A DNA stretch of 64,000 bases from Phaseolus vulgaris (lineage: Eukaryota > Streptophyta > Magnoliopsida > Fabales > Fabaceae), in the NCBI RefSeq assembly GCF_000499845.2, contig NC_023751.2:13610280-13674279 (forward strand). Direction: 5' to 3'. The notes under the pieces were generated by a model that had not been told where the DNA came from, made no database searches, and saw nothing but the letters and a program-made list of their open reading frames with translations. A program made the position numbers and the translations under genes. Shown here piece after piece: positions 39,590 through 52,006 of the stretch; the stretch's first letter is position 1; the number at the start of each line of letters is the position of its first letter.

Positions 39590-40775
39590 TCAATGACTCC
39601 CCCGTAGAAAACTTATGATAATGCCGTTGAATTCTTCTGGCTTTTCCATCTGAGGCACATGGGCTGCATCCTTTATCAATTCTAATTTCACATCTTTAGC
39701 TATCACCCTGCAACACGTTAATCACAGCACACATCAGTTTCTCTTCCATGGAACGTCTGTGAAAAAACAAAAGCATATACAGTTACAGAGATTTAACATA
39801 CTCTCTCAGTTCATGGGCCAATTGCACCGGAAATATCCGGTCTTGTTCCCCCCACAACAACAGAACTTCCTGAACATCATATTTCCATCATCAATCACCC
39901 ACACTATAACAATTCATTCTGTGTGTAGAAACTGAAAAACGATAATGAAAGAGCTAACGGAATGAAAACGAAAAGTGTGGTTGCCTGTTGAAGAGGTGAA
40001 ACGTTGGAAGTTTCTTCCCTGCCGACAGTGATTCCTTTTAGAATCTCCAGTTTTTTCTCCTTGTTATCTCCGTACAGTTCCTAGAAAGAATAAAAGGAAA
40101 ATGAAGGAAGGAAAGGTGTAGAAAGATGAGAATGAAGAGAGAGAGAGATACATGGATGAAGGCATTGAGGACAAAATCAGGGACGATATGGGGAGGCTTG
40201 TAGATGGAGAGGGACATCAACTTGCGGAGGTGGTGGGGGGAAGAAGGCAACATGAGGTCTTCTATGCTGTCCAATTGAGAAGTTCGGACGATGGCTTGGT
40301 TGCTACTCGCCGTCATGTTAACGCCGGAGCTGGCAATCACGACTTTCATGACCCTCCCTTCCCCCAACATCTTGGCCAGATTGTAAGCCACCAAGCCGCC
40401 GTAGCTGGTGCCGACCACGTGCAACTTCACCACCTCCAACTTATCTAGAAGCTTCCCAACCGACTTGGCCTGAAAGACCTCGCTCCTCTCGGTGGAAGTG
40501 GTGCTGGAGCCTCCGAAGAAGATGAGGTCGGGAATGTAAACGTTGAAGTGTGGGGCGAGGGAGCGGACTTGTCTGCGCCACTGCCAGGTGGCGACGGGGC
40601 CGAAGCCGTGGATGAGAACGAGAGAGGGCTTGTGGGGCGTCCTGTTTCTTGGGCCCCAAAAGTGCATGGTGGTCTGATCGTCGAGGGCGAGGGCCTGCGA
40701 CCAGAGACCAGCCCCCGTGAAGCAGCGTCGGATGTACCTGCTGTACATCCAGACGAAGTTGAATGACGAAGGCAT
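39590..40775 (-). CDS. Alpha/beta-hydrolase fold protein, tandem copy 1
   Basis: Serine hydrolase of the plant esterase/lipase-like alpha/beta-hydrolase group; substrate unknown. Exons on the minus strand: 40775-40152, 40080-39985, 39869-39802, 39707-39590; 906 nt, 301 aa. The ATG at 40775 is about 55 nt below a TATA box. Oxyanion motif HGFGP is at 56-60, nucleophile elbow GTSYGG has Ser124, the acid is Asp250 in WGEQDRIFP, and His279 is in AAHVPQMEKP, so the triad is complete. There is no signal peptide or membrane anchor. The intron after exon 2 has a GC donor (CAACAG|GCAACC), whereas its neighbour at 42718-45016 has GT at the same place. That neighbour is a same-orientation paralog with identical exon structure. 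Confidence 0.93.
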
Positions 40776-40827
40776 GTTGATGAATTTGGTTGCTCCCTCC
40801 CTCGTGGGAGATGCAAGCTTCGTTCCC

Positions 40828-40834
40828 ATTTATA
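40828..40834 (-). promoter_or_regulatory. TATA box of alpha/beta-hydrolase copy 1
   Basis: TATAAAT on the minus strand, 53 nt upstream of the ATG, predicting a 5'UTR of about 25-30 nt. Confidence 0.6.
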
Positions 40835-40881
40835 TTGCTTCTGCAATGGCTCCCCTTCATCTTAGGACATTCTTCTCTTCT

Positions 40882-41059
40882 TAACCTCTCATATAACTTA
40901 GTTTTTCTTCGTTTTATTTTATTATTCATTTTATTCTCATTTTTTCTTTCATATTTATTGTTGAAAAACCTAACCTCTCATATAACTTAGTTTTTCTTCG
41001 TTTTATTTTATTATTCATTTTATTCTCATTTTTTCTTTCATATTTATTGTTGAAAAACT
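40882..41059. repeat. Perfect 89-bp tandem duplication upstream of hydrolase copy 1
   Basis: Units 40882-40970 and 40971-41059 start TAACCTCTCATATAACTTAG and end GTTGAAAAAC. By eye they are identical except for the last base. The array begins about 50 bp upstream of the TATA box, so it duplicates proximal promoter sequence. Confidence 0.93.
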
Positions 41060-42717
41060 TAAACTTATATAAGTAATTGAATTAGACTTAAAATCTATTT
41101 TTTAAAAGTAACTAATTAACTAATGTTTATTACCTTATCATATTACCTTTCGAATCATTCTCGCATGAGGAGTTTGTTCGATCAGGAGTTTGTTTGATCA
41201 GAGATTGTATATAATATTAACTCATGAACCCACTTTTTTAAGAGTTGCATGAATTAATATAAAACCGCAAACTTTCATTTAGTTTCTTTGTGAAGGGTAA
41301 TTATTCACCCTAAATTAAGATGAATGTGGGCGTAATTATTGCTTTTCCTACATGAAAAGTGAGATAAGATGAAAAGTAATACAGTGTTGATTTCGTTAAC
41401 TTTTTTGCTTCGGCAGTATAATATAAAAGGAGTCCGGTTTTGAATTTTTTATTTTATTTTTTCTTTTAGTTCCATGCATGACACATTATCTTAATAATAG
41501 TTTTTCTAACTTAAAAAATTGTTTGTTATTAACCCTCTTTATTAATATCAACTTTTAATTATTGAAAGAAAAAAAATATCAAAATAGAATATGGACATAC
41601 CATAATAAGTCAAATTAAATTAACAAATTGCAATTTAAATTGAGTTGTGCAACTTTTTTCTATGTGAAAATAATAAATTTTGAAAGTGAAAAGGACTTTC
41701 TCTTCTTTTAAAAAAACTAAAATATCTGAAATACGAATTAGTCATATTTTTTTCTCTAGTTTTATTGTAATTTTTTAATAATTATTTTTATAATATATGA
41801 TTATTTTTACTTGAGATATCTAATAGATAATAATATCTAATGTGAAGCTTTATAAAAAAAATAACTCATATTTTTTCACAATTAAAATTTTGAAATTTCG
41901 TGAAGGGAAACATAATCCCAAACACGTCACTTTATGCTAAAAAGTCAATCAACCATTGGTAAAATTTCTAATATATATAACTCCTCTTAAGAAAAGCATG
42001 TTTATGTTATGAAATAAATAAAAATTATTATTATTATTATTATTTTAGTTTTCTCATGAGTACGATACTTTTTTATTCCTTTTTTTTATAAATACTATTT
42101 TCTTAATTTTAATTGTAGATATCATTATAAAGTTTGCAATCTGCTAACATCTACAAATATTAACACAAAACAAAAAGAAAGAAAAATTAAGTAAAACCAG
42201 ACAACATATATAACTCAAGAGTTTATTTCGACCATGGAAGCTTTTTCTCCCAACGCCTAAATTTATGATTCATTAACACGAATGACTGTTTAGTGGACGC
42301 ATTTACTAAGACTGTAGTCAAGCCATGAAGTGAATAAATAAATGCATAACACTCAGAGTAGTATGAGTTTGTACAAATATTAATTTTTGGTTAAGACAAA
42401 TGTATTAAAATATTAGCCACTTAAAAGTTGTCTCAATGATTTTTTAAAGAAATTATTTTAAAAATCAATCAATTTATCATGCGTAATAATAATAATTTAT
42501 GACTAGATGACACAGCATGAAAAAATTAACGCTTTCAATGAATTTTAGTTAATAATACAAACACAGTGTTAAAAATAAAACTTAATACTAGTTTATATAT
42601 TTTAATTAAATAGTAGGTCTAATAGGACTGAAAAACATAGCGTTGTAATTAATTATTAAAATTGATGCAGACAAAGCATGGGTTTAACGTATTTTACAAC
42701 GCTGATGAAAAAATTAC
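41060..42717. other. Intergenic spacer between the tandem hydrolases
   Basis: AT-rich, with an (ATT)n tract near 42027-42045. No gene seen; it presumably includes the upstream promoter of copy 1 and the 3'UTR of copy 2. Confidence 0.6.
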
Positions 42718-45016
42718 TCAAGAATGGCCTCCCAAAAAATTAAGGAGAATATTGTTGAATTCTCTTGGCTTCTCCATTTGAGGCACATGGGATGCCTCCT
42801 TAATCAATTCCAATCGAGCCTTCTTACTGATTATCCTGCAATATATTAATTAAAAGAACACACTTCAGAGAGAGTAAATTTACTATTTGACAGTCCTCAC
42901 CATTTTAACAATTTACTATTTTTTAACAATTCACTATTTAACACACATATACGACACAGACACACGTACAAATATGTTTTTCAAAATTGATTTAAAAAGA
43001 TTTGTTTCTTATTTTTATAATTATAATAAAAATTTATACCATAAGTTTGAGTAATAAAATTTTCAGAAATTCAATAAATATTTTTTTTAATTGAACACTT
43101 TATGGATACGTGTCCTATAAATGTCATACAAGTGTTGGTGTCCAATATGAGTATCCGACACCAGTTCATCATTCAAGAGAAGTGTCTACTTTAATATTTG
43201 ATTTACTATGAATGAAAATTAAAAAGCATCTAATAGATGTGAGTTGAATTTGGATCATGGAAGAAGAAGAAGAAGAAAAAAATGAAGTAAAAGAAGCAAA
43301 GAATTGATACTCTTTCAGTTCGCGGGCCATTTGCACGGGAAATATTTGGTCTTGTTCCCCCCAGACAATGAGAACCTCCTGAGTGTGAGTAATATAAATG
43401 AGTGACGGTAACAATCGAATATATTGGGGAAGGTGTGTGAGTGTGAACTCTAGCAATATCAATATACACCATGCTTACTTGTTCAAGAGGTGAAAGTGAT
43501 GAAGTTTCATCCTTTCCAATGGTTACCCCTCTCAGAAGCTCCTTTTTTTCCTTCCGATTCACGCTGTATAGTTTCTACAAGACGTAAAAATAATTTTAAA
43601 ATTATTGTAATTAATCAACATAAGAATTGAATTGAGATGTACTGTGATCGATCAGTGATGTTGGTTTTAAAGCATATAAGTGATTGGTTTTAAAGCATAA
43701 CAAAAATATGGATAGAGAAGAAAGTTAATATTAATTTTACCTTTTCTAATTTTTAACTGTAGTATAGTGTTTATTTTTATTTTTTTTAATCTTTATTAAC
43801 TTTTATTTTCCATTACATCCCTATTTAATTAGATTAGAATGAATGTATTACTTATATATTTAGACCTTTTACTTTTGATATAAATAAGAAAAATAAAATT
43901 GAATAAATATTTCTGCTCTTGTATTTTTTTTTCTTTTTTTTTTATCTCTATTCTATTTCATTATATGGTATTTTTGGTCCCCATTCTTGTAGAAAACTTC
44001 TTCCCGCTCCTTCTTTGTAGCTTTTTTTTTTCTGAGTTAATTCCTTTATAAATTTTTGTAACTCCCACCTCGCTAATTCCACACTATGCGGGTACCGTCA
44101 TTGATTTCTTGGATCAGACTGTTATGATTAATTGGATTGGCCCATGACTTTACAGTATCAAAATCATTTTGAGTCTATCATATAATGTTTGTTGAACTTA
44201 TCATGTCACTCCATAAATATATCAATCTCACATTGATTAAAAATTAAAACATTTCATTATTGTATATAAATGAGTGCAAATATGAAATCATAAACTGATT
44301 TTATGAAATTAAATTAAATTTAAAATCTTTCTCAATGTTTCATAATAAGTGGAAGAAATTGGCAGAAAGAAAGAAGAGAGAGAAGGTACGTGTAAGAAGT
44401 CGTTGAGTAGAAAATGGGGGAGGAATTGCGGAGAGTTGTAGATGGAGAGCGACATCAATTTTCGCAGTTGTTGCGGTGTGGCAGGTAACAAGAGGTCCTC
44501 AATTTTGTCCAATTCAGCCCTCTGCACCAGCGCCACATTGTTGCTCCTTTTCATGTTAACACCGGAGCTAGCAATCACCACTTTCTCAACCCTCTCTTCC
44601 CCCAACATCTTCGCCAAATTGTAAGCCACCATGCCTCCATAGCTCGTTCCCACCACCTGGAACTTCTCCACCTTCAATTTATCTAGAAGCTTCCCCACCG
44701 ACGCTGCCTGAAACGTTTCGCTCCTTTCGCTCGATTTGCTGCTCGACCCTCCGAAGAATATTAGGTCCGGAACGTACACGTTGAAGTGAGGGGCTAAGAA
44801 TTGGACCTGTTGGCGCCACTGCCATATGGCCGCAGGCCCAAATCCGTGGATCAGAACCACGGAAGGCTTTTGGGCCTTCCGATTGGTGGGGGCCCAAAAA
44901 TGAACCGTGGTTTCGTGATCGACGTCCACCGTGTACGATGAGAGGCCGGCGCCCGTGAAGCAGCGTCGGAGGTAGAGGCCGAAGGCGGAGACGGGGCTTA
45001 GAAATGAGGGAAGCAT
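42718..45016 (-). CDS. Alpha/beta-hydrolase fold protein, tandem copy 2
   Basis: Paralog of the gene at 39590-40775. Exons on the minus strand: 45016-44390, 43574-43479, 43378-43311, 42835-42718; 909 nt, 302 aa. Intron phases match copy 1, but the introns are longer (815, 100 and 475 bp). HGFGP is at 57-61, GTSYGG has Ser125, Asp251 lies in WGEQDQIFP and His280 in ASHVPQMEKP, so the catalytic triad is intact. Most variation from copy 1 is at the N-terminus (residues 1-15) and around 90-120. The donor after exon 2 is GT (GAACAA|GTAAGC). No secretion signal was seen. Substrate not predictable from sequence. Confidence 0.93.
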
Positions 45017-46702
45017 CTTTAACACAACTGGTACCTTGTGGTTGGATATTACAAATAAAACTTAGTATTTATTTATTTATTTATTTATTAATGGGATCAC
45101 GCAGAGTGAGAATGTGCTGTGCTTTTTCCTTTTATATTTTTCTTTTTGCTGGTGGGTGTATGAGTGTGACTCAGCTTATTAATTATGAGACGGTAAAGAT
45201 AGTTGGGTTCAGAGAAGAAAACAAATGAGTTATGAAGTTATTTTTAACTGTGGAGAAGAAAAGTTGAAAGATGGGACGCGTATATATTCTTGCTCGCATT
45301 GACTAAAACAATTTGTTGCCTTTCTTTATTGCAAACTACTTTCTTGATTATATTAAATAATAATATAACAGTATGTTTGATATGCATGTACCATCCTATT
45401 CTTCAACTAACTATACTGATACAGAGAAAATCTTCAGTGTGGAATAAATAAAAGATGAATTCTCAACTCATTGATTTCTTTTTTTAATGGAAAGTGAGGG
45501 AAGAAAGTAACTCTTTCCGACAAATCTCAAACTTAAATCATTCAATCGGATAAACTTTAAGATGTTACCAAATTTTATCTTTGTAAACTTCATTAATTGA
45601 TTCCAAAAAAATAAGAATTTCTAGAGAAAACGTTTAAGTCATCAAGAACATAAAAATATAGTGGATAAATGATAAAATATGAGTTGAAAGTACTTTTTGT
45701 GTTGTGTGTTATGTGAGTTATTTTCTTTCTTTTATATAGGATAGTGTTATCCATTTTCTTTGTATCTGATTTTATTATTAACTTAATTTAGTAATAAATG
45801 ATGTTATCTTCTATTTAAGAATGATATACAAGATCTCTTGATTTACGCTGATAAGACATTAATGTCTTTAAATATGAATATTGGTTGGCGATCCCTTTAT
45901 ACACAAAGGTTCCTTCCATGATGCTACAAGCTCTTAATCTCAAGAATAAGTCAATAAAACTAAAAGTCAAGTTTACTTTGATAATCTCTAATCAACCTAG
46001 ACCCATAATTTTATAGTAAAAAATATTAAATATTATAATTAACTAGATCCATAATTTTATAGTAAAAAAGTATTAAATATTATAATTAATAAGTTGTTGA
46101 TTAGAAGATGAGTGAATATTTGACAAAAAAAAAAAGTTATTGCATAATCCAGAAACTTCCTCACCAAACACCGAACTTCATAGCTCCTTAAAATGGTGAT
46201 GCGCGCATTTATTATAAGAGGAAATTTTGTTTTACCCTGAATTTTTTTAAATTACAAACTAGTGCTATTTCTTTTCTACTATTAAATTAATCTCGGTAGT
46301 TATTTACAAACATTGTAATGTGTTAATTTTAATTATTTAAAAAACATTAAGTTTATGCTTCTTATATGTCAAATCATTCTATTACATATGAGTGCTATAA
46401 GTTTTAGGGATTTATCCAGTATGTTTCAGTGAAGGTTGAAGAAGATGAAAAGGAATAAGAGAAAGAAACGTGAAGAAAAAATTGAAGAGAAAAAGGAATA
46501 AAAAGAAGAGGAGTTGATGAAGAGGAAGAATGAGCAGTTTGAAGTCATTTCTATTACTTTAATATACTGGCACTAAAGACTTGCAAACGAGTAAGTTGTC
46601 ACTTCACGTTTAATTTCCATCAACCCAAAAACTCACAGTTGTAGGTACTGTTTTTTTAATTTGAATGTTTTTTTGGAAAAAAAAAAGCTACACATATATA
46701 AG
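45017..46702. other. Promoter of hydrolase copy 2 and AT-rich spacer
   Basis: A (TTTA)n tract lies at 45068-45090. A 46-bp tandem duplication lies at 45997-46090. No gene seen. The plus-strand open stretch 45004-45228 overlaps the hydrolase start and has no family resemblance. Confidence 0.55.
45997..46090. repeat. 46-bp tandem duplication
   Basis: Two units, each starting CTAGA-CCATAATTTTATAG and running through ATTAAATATTATAATTAA, with one extra base in the second. Confidence 0.85.
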
Positions 46703-47280
46703 TAGGGGTGATAAAGCGGGATGAAAGTGTGAAGCGAGTACAGTCTTTCAACCTGTTCACCCGTTTCAGTCTGTCCTGCATAACTCGCAGTCCGCAGGGC
46801 CAACAGCAGGGTGGGATGGACTGACCTGCTAGCTCGTAAAAAAAAAGTTTTTGTGTTGACTTGGATTGGACTTCACAGTGATAACTTTGACTGAAAAAAA
46901 AATATATTAATGTTTTTGAATTAATGTTAATTGTAGTGGTGTTTATGTTTAATGTTTTTGAATTAGTTATTCTTAATGTTTTTGAAATGGAAGAGTATTA
47001 ATATTTAATTTTTATCTTAATTGAATTATTGATGTTTGACTATGTTTGAAATTAAAGAAAAAAATATTGATGTTTGATAATAGCAAATATATAAATTCAA
47101 TTTAACAATTTTTCAAAAACAAAAAGATAAAAAAACATTTTCATTGAATTCCTTAAAAAAAAATCAAATGCAAACTAACCATTATGCAGGGCGGTACAAA
47201 AAAATCTAGTCCGCGTTCATTATCCAGGATGGAACAAATGCGAGACGGACTGCCTTGCTTTCTCATCTGCTTTTAAGTGC
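46703..47280. mobile_element. Possible hAT-like non-autonomous element
   Basis: The segment opens AGGGGTGATAAAGCGGGAT and is locally G/C-rich at both ends (CTCGCAGTCCGCAGGGCC on the left; AGTCCGCG, GCGAGACGGACTGCC on the right) around an AT-rich centre. Opposed AGTCCG/CGGACT words suggest inverted ends. The AGGGGTG-CAAAGCGGG style start is common in plant hAT-like elements. No target duplication could be fixed. Confidence 0.4.
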
Positions 47281-50061
47281 TTTTATGGTATATTTGATAG
47301 GATTAATGTCACGTTACTATTAATTACTTTATGACTTTATTTGGATTTGAAGATGAATTCAAAAAAGATGAAAATCGATGAATTTAAGTGAGAAAGTGAA
47401 ACTGTTTTTGATTATACTGAGGGAAAGTGAAATAAAATGATTTTATTTATAAAAGTTTATGTATTTTTTTGTGAACAAACAATGAAAGTTTTTGTATTAT
47501 ATGTGTAATTTATAAATTGTTCTTTTTAATTAATAAAAATGTTACATTACAAATGTTTCCATGAGAATATAACAATTTTATATAACTTATACGACTTTAA
47601 ACAAACACAAAGTAAGGCTTGGATATTCACACGGAATGCTTTGAAATTCTCCTATATAGACGTGAAAGGATTGTCCATATAAGATCCACAAGTGATATTT
47701 TTGTGTATTTTATTTTAGTTTAATTATTTTATTCAAAACATCTTTATTGTAAATAATTATGTTAAATATCTCAATCCAAAAAAGACTTTCAAATTATGTA
47801 ATATAAAAGTTAATCAAACATAATTACATAATCTAAAAACTAATCTCATGTATAGAAAAGATTTTTGGATTATATAATTCAGAAACTAATCACAAAAGAC
47901 TTATGGATTACATAATTAGAAACTAATTACAAAAAACTTTCGAATTACATAATCCAAAATATTAAAAATAAAATATTTTTGAAATACAAAAATTTATGAC
48001 GATGAAAAAAAAATATGGAAGTGCAGGAGCCACAAAAAGTATAAAAGTGGAGGAAGAATCAGTCGAATTGTACCTGTAGTTTGCATTAATAAATAGATCA
48101 TAGGAGCCCATATAATTTATAAGGCCTTTACAACCTACACCCCCTCATGGGTACTAAATGACTATTTTACCTTTATCTTCCTCTCTCCGCTTCTCCTCAG
48201 TTTTTTCCATCTCAGGATCTAATAACCTCACAGTTTAGTCATGGGAGGGGTTCCTTGAAGGGACATGGTACATCTACAAAGACAATCCAATTCTCAAGTA
48301 TAGCTAACTACCCTTTTCATCTGGAACTTTGTATCCCTTAATTCTTAACCCACCATTGGAAAAATGATAAATTTCAAATTGCTCTGGTAGAGAGACAGAA
48401 ACCAATATTGATTTTAGACTGTCATCTCATATTCCTGTTCCAATCATGAAACTTAACTCTTCTCTTACACTTGTTGCCAGAAAACTATGAAACACTCGAA
48501 TCAGACATGCATCATACGTGTAAAATCAGAGAAAATACCACATAAATATTCTACTATAATAGGTATTCAAAATCAATACATGAAATTTAACATTTATTAG
48601 AAATTACATTGCCAATTTTCCATACCGTGAATATATCAACACTATTCTTTTTGTTTTATAAGAAAACTAAGATATTTCTGGTTTGCAAAAGAAAAACATA
48701 TTGGATACTGACACAATAAATTCTTGTTTTGTTACTCTAAAGTCACATTTTTCAGTGTTTTCTTTTTCATCTGAAGCCATCAAATATCCCACTTAAATTT
48801 TATTTTCCAAGGAACTCTGATTGTTCGCACCCTTTTCATAATTTTTGTGTGAAACAATTCTGATGTGCCCTTACTATAATGTGATCAATGTTCAATATCT
48901 GAAGTTAACATGTACCAGAACTCTGGCTGCTCACTTGAGTGTTTTTGAAGCTAATATATTTTTCCTACTGAACACAAGTACAAAACTTAACTTCTTCCCT
49001 TTTCTTATTTTGGTCAAATTTACGGTCTTTAAGCACTCGGAAAGGGCAATTCAATTGTCAAAGAATGATACAACGATTAGCCTAATAACTTGTGTAGAGT
49101 TTTGGCATATTTTCCAAAAGGGATGGAAGTGGTTAATGGTTAGATTGATTGGTTCACCCTTTCTCTTTGACCTTTGTGAAAACTACCTATCCTTTTGTTT
49201 TTCTTTTGGTATATTTCCCTTTCGACAATTTTAAAATATCTCAACCCTTTTGAAGTTTTTCCTCGTAGAAAAGAAACTGAGGCCTAGACCAAGTAGCAGA
49301 TGTATTTGATGGATTTATTAGGATTATATGAATACCAAATTCTTAGTATCCTTGTTCTGGAAGCTGTCCTTGATTATCACATTAAAAATTTCAAAGGAGA
49401 GTCTGATTGTCGGGCTGCCATGTTTGAAGTTGACATCTTAACAACAACAGAGAAAAGTGTGACCTACCAGAAACTGGGAAATATATCAATTCAATAAACA
49501 AAGAAAACCGTCCAATGTGCACTAAAAGATTCGATAAGATGGAATTGTTGGCTTTGCACCTGGCAAATTATGTCATATTGTTGGACCTTCACAGGAATGT
49601 TCATCAACAGCTATACAAAAAGAAGTGTATGATTAAATGGATAAAACGACAAAATAGAGATTGTATACATGTTTGTAAGGGGTTGGGGAAGTGTTGCTGA
49701 AGTCAATAGGCAGTCGAGTTTCTTGACATCTAATTAATTGAACATAGGACAACAATTGTAATAACAAATAAAATAAAAACCATTCATGCATGTAGTATAA
49801 CTCTGCCAAGTGGGAATATGGCATCCCAATTCAGGAAGAGGTCTAGAAGTCAAGGAATCTTTCTAAGGGTTTTTTTTTCTCTATGGGTAGTTAGGACTTG
49901 GGAGAATGTATGTGCTATAAACTTCTCACCTTCTTTATTTTTTGAGTATCATCAATTAAGCCATTTTCTATGTTGCCTTTATAATTCCCTAGAATTAAGA
50001 GCAAAGAGAGTGGTTTTGTTCATAGTTTTGCACATACATACACTCATATTGGTTTTTCTAA
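47281..50061. other. Gene-free region upstream of the kinase, with tandem repeats
   Basis: 47822-47960 holds about three 38-46-bp units built on ATTACATAATC-AAAACTAAT. 48013-48060 (GGAAGTGCAGGAG...GTGGAGGAAG) resembles the end of the TIR element family. The rest, including open stretches of 60-129 codons at 48845-49700, shows no protein family and is likely promoter and spacer. Confidence 0.5.
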
Positions 50062-52006
50062 ATGAGTTCTAAAAAGATTACATGGAAATCTATTGTGTTG
50101 ATCTTAAACTGTTACAAGACTCAATGTTCCTTACAGGAATCAGAGAAACAGGTTTTGAAACAAGGTTCTTTCCAAAGATTATGCCTCTCTGATATAAGCA
50201 TTCCTAGCTCCCCTCAGGCCATTGAAGATCTTTCAATTTCACTGGTTGGCCCAAAGCTTTACACATTCACCCTAGAGGAGCTAAGGGAAGCAACACATAA
50301 TTTCTCATGGAGTAATCTTCTTGGTGAAGGAGGGTTCGGACCTGTGTACAAAGGTTTTGTTGATAACAAACTTAGACCTGATTTGAAGGCTCAGTCTGTA
50401 GCTGTGAAACAACTGAACTTGGATGGCTTCCAAGGTCACAGAGAGTGGTTGGTTAGTTTCTTTTTGTATTTTTGGCCTCAACCCATTCTTATATAGTCAT
50501 AATCCAATTTAAAAATACCAGTCCAATGAATAAAATCTAGCTAATGAAACATGGTTGAAGAATATCTGATACTAGCTTGGTACATGTTTTCTTTATAGGC
50601 GGAGATTATATTTCTTGGACAGCTGAGGCATCCACATCTTGTTAAGTTAATTGGCTACTGTTGTGAGGAGGAGCACAGGCTTCTTGTGTATGAATACATG
50701 GCCAGAGGCAGCTTGGAGAATCAACTATTCAGAAGTATGTAATGATGTTTTTCTTTATTCCACCTGTTTTTCTCTTTCTTTTCCCCCATAAAGGAAGGAG
50801 TGAAATCCAGTAGACAGTCACTGGGTTATTTTCTGTGTAAGTATTCTGATTGATTAAGTGGTACTATTAAATCGGTCCAATCAAATTTTACCATCAAGAT
50901 AGCCTGATTACTAAACATTTTGGATAATATGTTTTTTTGTATCATTATTATTATTATTATAATAAAGCACATGTAGTTAATTAAGTTCTACTTTTTTATG
51001 AGAATTCGCATGATTATAGGGAATATATATTCAGAAGAATATCACACATGAAAATTTGGAAATAAAGTTCTTGCCAATATCATAAAGTATAAACTAAGCC
51101 TAAGTTTTGTTCTAATTCTAGCAGGGTACTCTGCTGCCTTGCCATGGTCAACCAGGATGAAGATTGCATTAGGTGCTGCTAAGGGTCTGGCCTTCCTTCA
51201 TGAAGCAGATAAACCTGTAATATACAGAGATTTCAAAACTTCAAATATCTTACTAGACTCGGTATGTACAATATCTTTTCTGAAGGATGACAAGATATCT
51301 TCTAGTGGCCTACATCATGTTCCTATATGCAACAAAGAAGTTTTTACAGTATACATGATTCTTTATTTTATCTTTACAAAATCCAGGATTACACAGCTAA
51401 ATTATCTGATCTTGGGTTAGCAAAAGATGGTCCTGAAGGGGAAGACACACATCTAACCACAACATGCATAATGGGAACCCGAGGCTATGCTGCTCCTGAG
51501 TACATTATGTCAGGTGTAGATAAGATTAACTTTGTGTTTTGTGGTCACTTGATTAATCTCTAAGGTTCAAAGATCTTTCGAACTCAATGATTTTTGTATT
51601 GCTTTTCAAGATCACATGATTAATTCATCATTGCCTGACCCCAGGTCACCTTTCCACCAAGAGTGATGTCTATAGCTATGGAGTGGTTTTGTTGGAATTG
51701 CTTACAGGAAGAAGAGTAGTGGATAAGTGCCGACCCAACAGAGAACGAAGCCTTGTGGAATGGGCAAGGCCTCTTTTGAGGGACCAAAGAAAGCTGCACC
51801 ATATAATAGACTCTAGATTGGAAGGGCAGTTTCCTACGAAAGGGGCTTTGAAGGTTGCTGCATTGACCTATAAATGTTTGAGCCACCACCCCTATCCAAG
51901 GCCAACTATGGGTGATGTGGTTAAGATATTAGAGTCTGTTCAGGATTTTGACGATGTAATCAGAGGACCATTTGTGTATGTAGCGGTGAGTGAAAGTAGC
52001 CAATGA
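50062..52006 (+). CDS. Receptor-like cytoplasmic kinase, subfamily VII (PBL/RIPK-like), with DLG instead of DFG
   Basis: Cytoplasmic Ser/Thr kinase of the group that relays signals from receptor kinases, often in immunity. Exons: 50062-50451, 50599-50734, 51125-51261, 51387-51513, 51645-52006; 1152 nt, 383 aa. N-terminal residues 1-65 precede [16 protein letters not shown]. The Gly loop [12 protein letters not shown] is at 87-98, the ATP Lys116 in VAVK, alphaC Glu132, YRDFKTSN with Asp211, and then SDLGLAKDG, where the usual DFG Phe is Leu230. The activation segment [10 protein letters not shown] and subdomain XI are normal. No Gly2 myristoylation site is present. The start is the first in-frame ATG; a splice-acceptor-like CTTACAG at about 50131 leaves open a different first exon. 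Orientation is convergent with the copper transporter. Confidence 0.92.

Noticed and set aside
40441..40929. Overlapping minus-strand frames and plus-strand frames over hydrolase copy 1
   Set aside because: They are out-of-frame readings of the GC-rich first exon; only the frame with GTSYGG and HGFGP has family support.
48845..49234. 129-codon plus-strand open frame upstream of the kinase
   Set aside because: The composition is that of translated AT-rich noncoding DNA, with no recognisable domain and no paired exon.
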